DNA of 7,083 nt from an uncultured beta proteobacterium (GTDB lineage Bacteria; Pseudomonadota; Gammaproteobacteria; Burkholderiales; Burkholderiaceae_C), in assembly GCA_903870955.1 (NCBI GenBank), contig CAIQEX010000140.1, positions 1 to 7,083 on the forward strand. Reading direction: 5' to 3'. The notes beneath the pieces were generated by a model. The model had not been told where the DNA came from. It saw nothing but the letters and a program-made list of their open reading frames with translations, and did no database searches. Shown here piece after piece: positions 1 to 6,022 of the stretch; position 1 is the stretch's first letter, and the number at the start of each line of letters is the position of its first letter. Made by a program: the position numbers and the translations under genes.

Positions 1-1094
1 AACTGGACAACAAGTCCGGGGCCCCGGTGCTGCGCCATGGAACCGCCAGCGTGGGAGAAACCGCCGTGCCTCGCCCAACTGCACGCCGAGGTTTCAATCA
101 ATCCGTCGCGGTACTGATCCTGCTGGCCTTGCTGGCCGTTGCGATCGGCGGTGCTTTTTGGTGGTGGCAAAAATCGCCGCCCGACGCAGGGGCGCCAGTA
201 GCGTCTCAACCGACAACCCAGACGGCTCCAGTGCCTGCCGCAGCAACGGTTACGGCAACTGTGTCAACAGCGTCAACAGCAGCGGCAACTCCTGCGCCTA
301 AGGCAGATTCCGTTTCCGTGGAGCCGCCCGACCGCATCGCTTCAAAGGCAAATACCTCTGCCAAATCTCCATCCGTCAAAACCGTCGACAGGTCAATCCC
401 CCCACCTGACCGACCTGCCAATGGCGCCGGTAGTGACGGCGCAAACTTCAAACTCAGCTTGGCGGTTTCGCAGAGCGCGTCACCGAAAACAGTCGCTGCG
501 CCTCAACCTGCGGCCGTAAGCAGTGCAGGTGCAGGTTCCGGTGCCGGTGCCAGCGCCGACGGCCAGACTGCGCAGGTGCGCCAATTGCAGGCTGGACGTG
601 AGACCCTGGCCCAGGCGCAGGGCTTGTGGAATGCGGGCTCGCATGACGCTGCCATTGAACTACTACAGCAAGCCCTGGCGATTGCCGAGCGTTCCGCACT
701 GTCCTCTTCGACCGCTGCGAATACCCAACTCCTGGCAACGCTCGCGCGCGAACAGGGTCGCATGCAACTGGCGCAAGGCAGACCGCAGGCCGCGCTGGAT
801 GGACTTACCCGACTGGAGCCGCTATTGGGCCGCGACGCCGATGCCTGGGCCTTGCGGGGCAATGTCGCGCAGCGCCTGGGTCGACACCAGGACAGTGTGC
901 ATGCCTACACCACGGCCCTTCAAATTCGCCCGAATGAGCAACGCTGGTTGCTTGGCGCGGCCGTCTCGTTGGCGGCCTTGGGGCAAACCGGTGGCGCCTC
1001 GGAGATGGCGGCCAAGGCGCGTGCACTGGGCCCCATCAGTGTCGAGGTGCAAAACTATTTGCGCCAAGCCGGAGTCCCTCTGAACGAGCCTTGA
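1..1094 (+). CDS. MshN-like membrane-anchored TPR protein, 5' partial
   Basis: The frame is open from the first bases (codons in phase with base 3) to TGA at 1092-1094. The first visible residues are LDNKSGAP, which fit the end of the MS-x-IN-x-ML-x-DLD opening typical of MSHA biogenesis MshN proteins, so the true start probably lies just upstream; the in-frame GTG codons at 27 and 51 have no convincing ribosome site. Numbering from the GTG at 27, residues about 26-47 form one hydrophobic helix ending in WWW, after a basic stretch (TARRG), as expected for an inner-membrane anchor with the rest in the periplasm. Residues about 50-185 are a low-complexity Ala/Pro/Ser/Thr linker. Residues about 190-350 are helical with TPR-like pairs (for example AALDGLTRLEPLLGRDADAW). 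MshN-type proteins help assemble type IV MSHA pili. A GspB-like or other TPR scaffold is an alternative. The family is moderately sure, membrane anchor plus TPR is more secure. Confidence 0.6.
   Translation, partial: LDNKSGAPVLRHGTASVGETAVPRPTARRGFNQSVAVLILLALLAVAIGGAFWWWQKSPPDAGAPVASQPTTQTAPVPAAATVTATVSTASTAAATPAPKADSVSVEPPDRIASKANTSAKSPSVKTVDRSIPPPDRPANGAGSDGANFKLSLAVSQSASPKTVAAPQPAAVSSAGAGSGAGASADGQTAQVRQLQAGRETLAQAQGLWNAGSHDAAIELLQQALAIAERSALSSSTAANTQLLATLAREQGRMQLAQGRPQAALDGLTRLEPLLGRDADAWALRGNVAQRLGRHQDSVHAYTTALQIRPNEQRWLLGAAVSLAALGQTGGASEMAAKARALGPISVEVQNYLRQAGVPLNEP
263..280 (+). repeat. Tandem 9-bp direct repeat inside the linker of the TPR gene
   Basis: The unit GTCAACAGC occurs twice back to back. 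It is within the low-complexity linker and, read in frame, encodes Ser-Thr-Ala twice. The repeat length is a multiple of three, so gain or loss of a unit would keep the frame. It probably reflects slippage in an unstructured spacer rather than a functional site. Confidence 0.7.
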
Positions 1095-1098
1095 CGAT

Positions 1099-1118
1099 GC
1101 GCCAAAAGAATTTGGCGC
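1099..1118. terminator. Hairpin between convergent genes, possible bidirectional terminator
   Basis: GCGCCAAA (1099-1106) and TTTGGCGC (1111-1118) form a perfect 8-bp stem around an AGAA loop. The hairpin starts 4 bases after the stop of the TPR gene and ends 14 bases before the stop of the convergent DUF3141 gene, the usual place for a shared terminator. No T-run follows the stem on either strand, so classical intrinsic termination is uncertain; it may instead protect 3' ends or act with Rho. Confidence 0.6.
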
Positions 1119-1132
1119 GCGCCTGTAGACAT

Positions 1133-3442
1133 TCAGGGCTTGCTGCGTTTGGTCTTGGTCTTGGAAGCGGGTTTGGCGCTGGCCTTGGCAACGGGTTTTG
1201 ACGCAGCCGTTTGGTCAACTGAGTCGGTGAGCACCTTGGCCAGACCTATCACGCGCTCCGGGTCTACGCCCAGCGTGCCGATCAGGAATTCGATGATCTC
1301 CGAACGCGGGTTCGACAGCGTGGGCTCGATCATCATGACAGCCGCGGCAATAGCCAGTGCAAGCTCACGGCTTGGTCTGTCGGGCAATAACTGCTCCAGG
1401 GAGTTCAGAGCTTCAACCGGTGCCACGGCCGCAATGCGGGCCTGCTCCTTGAGCAGTTGCACCCAGTTCACATTGGCGGGGATGGCGCTGCGTTCGGCCT
1501 GCGGAAGCTGAGTCAGCAGTCGCGCGAGGCGCAAACTTCGGCGCTCAAAAGAACCAATCGACACCATGCCCGCAACCACAATGCGGCACACCGCCTCGGG
1601 AATTCCGCCCTTTGTAATCGACTTCAAAACTGTTTGACGCGCTTGCTCGATGTCGGCCTGGGCCCGCGCATGGGCCACCTGTGCGTCGGGTGCATCGGGC
1701 TTGAACCAGAAGCCCAGACCGTTGGCGCCGTAAAGGCTGCGTGCCAGTTCTACCGACTGCGCATCCCGTTGGTCGCGGAATTGGTTCAGTCCGTCGGTCA
1801 TCTGGGCGTCCAGCTTTTTCTCCCATTGGCTCATGTCGCTGTCCGGATTGGCATGGGTGCGTTGCGCGCGCACCTGTTGGGCCAATTCGCGAATCACCGG
1901 GGCGAAGGGCAGGGCGTCGGAAATGAGTTCGCGTTGTACACGCAGCGCATGCAGTTTGCCGATTGCATCGCCCACCTCGCGCGTGGAAAGCAATTTCACC
2001 CAGGGACGAATCCAGGTTTTGTACAGGTTGGCATTGAACTCCGAGACCTGGGCGATGGTGGAGAACAATTGCTCTTCCTCGCGGCCTTCCGGGTTCAGTG
2101 CCAGGATGTCAGCCATGGTGCGGTGTTCGTAATGCACGGTGTAGTCGCCCGGTTCCAACTGGTCCCAGCGCTGGGTTTCCAGACCCGCTTTGGCCTGGAG
2201 TTTCATTTCGTACAGGCCCGGCGGCAGGCTCTCGATGACGTCCAGCGAGGTGACCAACTGGTCGTGCTCCTTGCGGGCGATTTCCCCCCCGACAAAGATG
2301 CCCAGGTGGCCCACACTTTCGTGCAGCACATAAATGATGGTGCGGCCAGCGGCAGTAATGGCGCGCTCGTCGCCCCAGGTGTCGATGATCCAGTCCAATG
2401 CCTGGGGCACCGGTGTGATGTTGTCGCCGTGCGAGGCAAACACCACGATGGGCGCGGTGATATTGCGCAGATCAATTCGTGTTTCACCGTCCATCACCTC
2501 GCCGCGTGCCAACCGGTTGCCGACAAACAGGTTCTCGACAATGGTTTCGATCTCGCTGCCCGTCATGCGGAAGTAGCCGCCCCACCAGCGCTCAAACTCC
2601 AGGAATCGCTCGGCCTCGCTGTCCACATTGGCCCAGAGTTTGTAATAGCGACTCCAGAGGGTGTTGGCCGGGTTGAGCTTTTCAAAGTTCTCCACCAGAT
2701 AGGCGCCATCAAAGCGGTCGGCACCCAGGTCCGAGGTAAACGACGCCAACCAGGAGCCACCCAAGGCCGCACCCGAGTAACGCATTGGGTTCAACTTGGA
2801 ACTTCCGGCCCAGTAGGATATTGGCGCACCCACCACCATTAACGGTCCGAAGAGTTCGGGTCGTGTCGCGTTTAACGCCATCATGGCCCAGCCAGCCTGG
2901 CAATTGCCAATCACCACGGGCTTGGAGGGGCAACGGGGATGGCGGGCAATCACGGCTTCCAGAAATTGTGCCTCGGCATGCATCACCGAGAACAGGGTTT
3001 GCCCCTCGACTGGCTGCGGTCTGAAAGTGACAAAGTAGACCGGATGTCCTGCACGCATGGCGACTCCAACCTCCGAGTCGTGCTTGAAACCACCGATACC
3101 TGGACCATGGCCAGCCCGTGGATCCACGACCACCAGAGGGCGCGACGCTTCATTCACCGGCGGCATATCTGCTGGCGGTGTGATACGCAGCAAGGCGTAA
3201 TTGCAGGGTTCGGGCAGCGTGGCACCATCCAGCACCAATTCGTGGTCAAACTTCAAAAGGGGCGGCGTACCTTGGGCGATATGGTCCCGGTAAGCGTTGC
3301 CGCGGTCCAGCAAGGTGTCCATGAAGAGCACGCTGCGCTGCAGGGCGTCAATCAGATAATTGCTGAAATCGTCCGACACGTCAGCGTGTGTGCTGGAAGT
3401 GGGTGTGACGGCTTTCGAACGGGTGCGGCTGCGTGTGGCCAT
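1133..3442 (-). CDS. DUF3141 family PHA synthase-like alpha/beta hydrolase
   Basis: This 769-residue protein matches the DUF3141 family, often labelled 3-hydroxyalkanoate synthetase. Residues about 60-400 are an alpha/beta hydrolase core. The nucleophile elbow is GNCQAG (179-184) with Cys181 where lipases have Ser, as in PHA synthases (G-x-C-x-G-G). Asp340 in SHGDNITP and His379 in ESVGHLG fit the other triad members. Residues about 430-740 are a predicted helical extension not found in ordinary PhaC, and the end (about 748-769) is a Lys/Ala/Ser tail. No signal peptide or clear membrane helix is seen, so it is probably cytoplasmic or granule-associated. The ATG start is supported by GGGGA on the minus strand (3450-3454), 7 bases upstream. 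It is divergent from the HDOD gene. PHA polymerisation is not proven: the box lacks the usual GG, and the substrate could be another 3-hydroxyacyl or acyl thioester. Confidence 0.88.
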   Translation of the reverse strand: MATRSRTRSKAVTPTSSTHADVSDDFSNYLIDALQRSVLFMDTLLDRGNAYRDHIAQGTPPLLKFDHELVLDGATLPEPCNYALLRITPPADMPPVNEASRPLVVVDPRAGHGPGIGGFKHDSEVGVAMRAGHPVYFVTFRPQPVEGQTLFSVMHAEAQFLEAVIARHPRCPSKPVVIGNCQAGWAMMALNATRPELFGPLMVVGAPISYWAGSSKLNPMRYSGAALGGSWLASFTSDLGADRFDGAYLVENFEKLNPANTLWSRYYKLWANVDSEAERFLEFERWWGGYFRMTGSEIETIVENLFVGNRLARGEVMDGETRIDLRNITAPIVVFASHGDNITPVPQALDWIIDTWGDERAITAAGRTIIYVLHESVGHLGIFVGGEIARKEHDQLVTSLDVIESLPPGLYEMKLQAKAGLETQRWDQLEPGDYTVHYEHRTMADILALNPEGREEEQLFSTIAQVSEFNANLYKTWIRPWVKLLSTREVGDAIGKLHALRVQRELISDALPFAPVIRELAQQVRAQRTHANPDSDMSQWEKKLDAQMTDGLNQFRDQRDAQSVELARSLYGANGLGFWFKPDAPDAQVAHARAQADIEQARQTVLKSITKGGIPEAVCRIVVAGMVSIGSFERRSLRLARLLTQLPQAERSAIPANVNWVQLLKEQARIAAVAPVEALNSLEQLLPDRPSRELALAIAAAVMMIEPTLSNPRSEIIEFLIGTLGVDPERVIGLAKVLTDSVDQTAASKPVAKASAKPASKTKTKRSKP

Positions 3443-3484
3443 GGCGAAATCCCCAATAATGCTGCCTGAACAATAGCATGGTGG

Positions 3485-3498
3485 TCACACCAGTGTGA
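3485..3498. promoter_or_regulatory. 14-bp palindrome in the divergent intergenic region, candidate operator
   Basis: TCACAC-CA-GTGTGA is a perfect 6-2-6 inverted repeat in the 132-bp gap between the divergent DUF3141 and HDOD genes. It overlaps weak -35-like hexamers for both directions: GTCACA (3484-3489) with CACAAT (3507-3512) 17 bp downstream on the plus strand, and ATCACA with TATTGT (3494-3499 and 3470-3475, spacing 18) on the minus strand. A dimeric regulator bound here could control both genes. The palindrome is directly visible, whereas the promoters and the operator role are inference. Confidence 0.4.
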
Positions 3499-3524
3499 TG
3501 ATCTGACACAATGATTGCAGCACC

Positions 3525-3547
3525 TTCTGCGCATAGACTGTGCAGAA
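3525..3547 (+). promoter_or_regulatory. Inverted repeat upstream of the HDOD gene (operator or leader hairpin)
   Basis: TTCTGCGCA (3525-3533) and TGTGCAGAA (3539-3547) pair over 9 positions around a TAGAC loop. The only non-Watson-Crick position is a G-T pair, which in RNA would be an acceptable G-U wobble. The repeat ends 27 bases before the HDOD ATG and leaves its ribosome site free. It could be a leader hairpin or a protein-binding site. The CTGC/GCAG ends recall PhaR-type half-sites, but the spacing differs from the reported short-spaced PhaR motif, so I do not assign it. Confidence 0.4.
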
Positions 3548-3560
3548 CTACATTGTGTTC

Positions 3561-3568
3561 AGGGAAAG
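3561..3568 (+). promoter_or_regulatory. Ribosome binding site that decides the HDOD start
   Basis: The purine-rich AGGGAAAG lies 6 bases before the ATG at 3575. This favours the 275-residue protein over a longer reading from the ATT at 3515, whose extra 20 residues show no HDOD similarity and would overlap the inverted repeat at 3525-3547. Confidence 0.7.
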
Positions 3569-3574
3569 CGCCAA

Positions 3575-4402
3575 ATGGATATCAAGAGTCTTCTCGATCA
3601 GCCACACAAACTGCCCAGCGTACCTGCCGTCACTCAAAAGCTGATTGCCAGCTTTAGTGATGAAGATGTGGCCTTCAAGCAAATTGCCGAGCAGATCAGC
3701 GCCGATCCGGCGTTGACAGCCAAGTTGCTTCGACTGGCCAACTCAGCCTACTTTCACCTGTCGCGCACCATCGGAACGGTGGAGGATGCATTGCACATGC
3801 TGGGCTTTGTCATGGTGCGCAATCTGGTGTTGGGCAACGGCATGGCAGCGGCTTTTCGCAATACCAAAGGCATGGACTTGCAGCAGTTCTGGCGCTACAA
3901 CCTGTATGCGGCAGGTGCCGCTCGCTGGATTGCGGGAAAGGTCGGTGAGAACGCCGACCTCGTATTTACGGTGGGCCTCATGAGCGGTATCGGACAGTTG
4001 CAGATGCATGTGGTGTTGCCGCAGGAGGTACTCACCCTGGACCGGGAAATGCACGTTTTGGATGCCGGCAGAGCCGCACTGGAAACCGAGCGTTTGGGTT
4101 TTCACAATGTCGATGTGGCTGCCGAGTTGGCCAAAATCTGGAATTTTCCGGACCCTATCGTTGCAGCCATGCGCAGTGTCGTTGACCCCTTGAATGCGAA
4201 GGAATATTCTGACGCTGCGGCCTGTGTTCACATGGGCAGCTGGGCTGGGAGATGCGCGATTCAACAGACCTCACCTGACGAAATGCAGAGCAGCTTTCCT
4301 GTCACTGTGGCGGGGCGATTGGGGATGGGCTGGGATCGGATCACCGAGGAAATGCCGCCTTTGGCCGAAATGTGCGCCGGACTCGAAGAAATGCTGACTT
4401 GA
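3575..4402 (+). CDS. HDOD domain protein, metal ligands lost
   Basis: The 275-residue cytoplasmic protein is almost entirely one HDOD domain. Visible hallmarks are KLPSVPAV (12-19), the ISADPALTAKLLRLANSAYF block (41-60), DALHMLGF (71-78), FWRYNLYAAGAARWIA (105-120) and AELAKIWNFPDPIVAAM (183-199). HDOD proteins are HD-superfamily relatives usually without phosphohydrolase activity, used as signalling or scaffold proteins, often with chemotaxis, cyclic-di-GMP or stress pathways. Here the His-Asp of the GLLHDIG signature is replaced (GLMSGIGQL, 134-142), FWRYN lacks His, and the later His positions read FHNVDVAAEL and VVDP, so a metal site is very unlikely. No GGDEF, EAL, receiver or kinase domain is attached. 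It is transcribed divergently from the DUF3141 gene and lies 164 bp upstream of the MaoC-Pta gene. Family certain, partner and output unknown. Confidence 0.9.
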   Translation: MDIKSLLDQPHKLPSVPAVTQKLIASFSDEDVAFKQIAEQISADPALTAKLLRLANSAYFHLSRTIGTVEDALHMLGFVMVRNLVLGNGMAAAFRNTKGMDLQQFWRYNLYAAGAARWIAGKVGENADLVFTVGLMSGIGQLQMHVVLPQEVLTLDREMHVLDAGRAALETERLGFHNVDVAAELAKIWNFPDPIVAAMRSVVDPLNAKEYSDAAACVHMGSWAGRCAIQQTSPDEMQSSFPVTVAGRLGMGWDRITEEMPPLAEMCAGLEEMLT

Positions 4403-4410
4403 GGGCTTGT

Positions 4411-4426
4411 CGGCTTTTTCGAGCCG
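4411..4426 (+). terminator. Weak hairpin after the HDOD gene
   Basis: CGGCT (4411-4415) and AGCCG (4422-4426) form a 5-bp stem with a TTTTCG loop, 8 bases after the HDOD stop codon. There is no downstream T-run; an A-run (4433-4438) follows instead. The position suits a transcript end but the structure is weak, so termination here is only a possibility. Confidence 0.25.
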
Positions 4427-4481
4427 TGTGGCAAAAAAGACTGACACACATCAAATATCCAGCAACTGCCTGCGGGATGTC

Positions 4482-4510
4482 TTAAGAATAAGGGTTTACC
4501 CTAGTATTAT
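4482..4510 (+). promoter_or_regulatory. Sigma70-like promoter with palindromic spacer, upstream of the hydratase-Pta gene
   Basis: TTAAGA (4482-4487, 4 of 6 matches to TTGACA) and TATTAT (4505-4510, 5 of 6 matches to TATAAT) are separated by exactly 17 bp. This A+T-rich patch stands out from its surroundings. The perfect inverted repeat AGGGT-TT-ACCCT (4491-4502) sits inside the spacer, where a bound regulator would compete with or remodel RNA polymerase. Transcription would begin near 4517 and give a leader of about 50 bases. Hexamers and palindrome are visible, but use as a promoter and operator is inferred. Confidence 0.55.
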
Positions 4511-4520
4511 TGAATCGGTC

Positions 4521-4533
4521 CACCGCGGCGGTG
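4521..4533 (+). promoter_or_regulatory. GC-rich inverted repeat in the predicted leader
   Basis: CACCG (4521-4525) and CGGTG (4529-4533) can pair around a CGG loop, just downstream of the predicted transcription start. The region from here to the ATG at 4567 contains only a poor ribosome site (GAG at 4558-4560), so a 5'-end hairpin could affect transcript stability. No riboswitch class is recognised. Confidence 0.25.
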
Positions 4534-4566
4534 CGACAGCCAATTAGTTAACAACCCGAGTCCCCC

Positions 4567-5994
4567 ATGACAGATACCGAATACATCGAAAACGTCACCT
4601 TTGACGAAATTTCTGTCGGACAGAGTGCCCGTTTACTGCGATCTTTGACCCTGGAGGATATTCAGGCTTTCGCCGCTGTGTCGGGCGATACCAATCCGTC
4701 GCACTTGGACAATGATTTTGCACAAGGGTCTTCGCTTCAAGGCGTGGTTGCGCATGGGATGTGGGGTGGCGCGCTGATCTCCGGTCTGCTTGGGAATCAG
4801 TTTCCGGGTGCGGGAACGGTCTACCTCGATCAGATCCTGCACTTTGTCAGACCCGTGCATGTGGGCGACACGCTGGTGGTCACCGCGACCGTGAACAAAT
4901 TGGTGGCACAAGACCACCGCGTGGAGTTTGATTGCAAAGTGGTCAATCAGCGCGGAGAACTGGTGCTTAGCGGGGTGGCTGGGGTGAGGGCACCCATTCA
5001 AAAGCTGCGCATGGCAAAAGTGAGTGCGCCCCGCATTCAATTGTTCGATCCGGAGGCGCGTTTCAAGGACTTGCTTGCCAAGGGCGATGGGCTAGAGCCG
5101 GTACGTTGCGCGGTGGTGCATCCCTGCGACAAGGAGTCGCTCTCTGGCGCCCTGGATGCAGCGCGTTACGGCTTGATTATTCCGGTGCTGATTGGTCCCG
5201 AGTTGCGCATACGCCATGTGGCCGAAGAAGGTGGTTTCGACCTGCGTGGTTTTGAGATCGTCAATGTGGCGCACAGCCATGAAGCGGCCGAGCGCGGTGC
5301 ATCCCTGGCCGCCAGTGGGGATGTGGAAGCGATCATGAAAGGAAGTTTGCACACCGACGAACTCATCGTCGCAGTGCTCAAGCAGCCCGCTTTGCGCACC
5401 GGGCGGCGTATGTCGCATGTGTTCCGCTTTGACGTGCCGCTTTACCCCAAGCCGTTATTGATCACCGACGCCGCATTGAACATTCATCCGACGCTGAAGG
5501 AAAAGGTCGACATCATCCAGAACGCCATCGACTTCGCCCGAATTCTGGGTGTTGCCGTGCCCAAGGTTGCCATTTTGTCCGCGGTGGAAACGGTGAACCC
5601 TGACATCCCTTCGACGTTGGACGCAGCGGCGCTGTGCAAGATGGCGGAGCGTGGTCAGATCAAGGGCGGCATTCTGGACGGTCCGCTGGCTTTTGATAAC
5701 GCTATTTCGCGCAATGCGGCAAAAATCAAGGGCATCGTGTCGGCAGTGTCTGGTGACGCCGACATCATGGCGGTGCCGGATTTGGAGAGCGGCAATATGC
5801 TGGCCAAGCAACTCGAATACCTGGCGGGCGCTTCGGGCTCAGGACTGGTGCTTGGTGCACGCGTGCCGATCGCGCTCACCAGCCGAGCTGACGGCCCCAT
5901 GAATCGGGTGGCCTCTGCGTTGCTTGCCAAACTGGCAGCACACAACGCCCGTCGAGACCAGGCTCGCCAGAGCTGGACCCCAAAAGTCAGCTAG
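4567..5994 (+). CDS. Bifunctional (R)-specific enoyl-CoA hydratase (MaoC) / phosphate acetyl- or butyryltransferase
   Basis: The 475-residue protein is a natural fusion. Residues about 8-145 are a MaoC-like hot-dog domain with the hydratase signature D-x-N-P-x-H (Asp41, Asn43, His46) and the conserved VVAHGMWGG (60-68), predicting hydration of trans-2-enoyl-CoA to (R)-3-hydroxyacyl-CoA. Residues about 165-465 are a PTA_PTB domain with SHVFRFDVP (283-291), ITDAALNIHPTL (299-310), the AILSAVETVNP block (335-345), GGILDGPLAFDNAIS (367-381) and PDLESGNMLAKQLEYLAG (404-421). It should move the acyl group between CoA and phosphate; acetyl versus butyryl preference cannot be read from sequence. It is cytoplasmic. 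The ATG start is clear from homology though the ribosome site is weak. The TAG stop is 28 bases before ackA, suggesting one operon driven from the 4482-4510 promoter. The same fusion is known in other proteobacteria and is commonly annotated as a bifunctional enzyme. Confidence 0.93.
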   Translation: MTDTEYIENVTFDEISVGQSARLLRSLTLEDIQAFAAVSGDTNPSHLDNDFAQGSSLQGVVAHGMWGGALISGLLGNQFPGAGTVYLDQILHFVRPVHVGDTLVVTATVNKLVAQDHRVEFDCKVVNQRGELVLSGVAGVRAPIQKLRMAKVSAPRIQLFDPEARFKDLLAKGDGLEPVRCAVVHPCDKESLSGALDAARYGLIIPVLIGPELRIRHVAEEGGFDLRGFEIVNVAHSHEAAERGASLAASGDVEAIMKGSLHTDELIVAVLKQPALRTGRRMSHVFRFDVPLYPKPLLITDAALNIHPTLKEKVDIIQNAIDFARILGVAVPKVAILSAVETVNPDIPSTLDAAALCKMAERGQIKGGILDGPLAFDNAISRNAAKIKGIVSAVSGDADIMAVPDLESGNMLAKQLEYLAGASGSGLVLGARVPIALTSRADGPMNRVASALLAKLAAHNARRDQARQSWTPKVS

Positions 5995-6022
5995 TCAGAC
6001 TCAATTACCGGAACCTATTCCT

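Noticed and set aside
520..560. GGTGCAGGTTCCGGTGCC-type repeats as a possible regulatory or mobile repeat
   Set aside because: The repetition follows Gly-Ala-Ser codons of the linker (SAGAGSGAGASA) and is explained by protein composition.
503..862. Minus-strand and alternative-frame open frames over the TPR gene
   Set aside because: They overlap the Ala/Pro-rich linker and TPR region, where high G+C suppresses stops in other frames. None shows a start signal or domain.
1457..2842. Long plus-strand open frame (about 461 codons) antisense to the DUF3141 gene
   Set aside because: It starts at a TTG without a ribosome site, its product has no recognisable domain and is biased in composition, and it lies fully opposite a gene with clear family motifs. 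It is a codon-bias shadow.
3485..3509. CRP or FNR site in the divergent gap
   Set aside because: The half-sites are in the order TCACA then TGTGA with 4 bases between, the inverse of the CRP arrangement (TGTGA-N6-TCACA). No TTGAT-N4-ATCAA pattern is present either.
3517..3545. PhaR binding site based on GCAG and CTGC tetramers
   Set aside because: The tetramers occur, but not as CTGC-N3/4-GCAG; spacing and order differ, so assignment would be guesswork.
3515..3574. A 20-residue N-terminal extension of the HDOD protein
   Set aside because: It begins at a weak ATT codon, overlaps the inverted repeat, and the good ribosome site at 3561-3568 points to the ATG at 3575.
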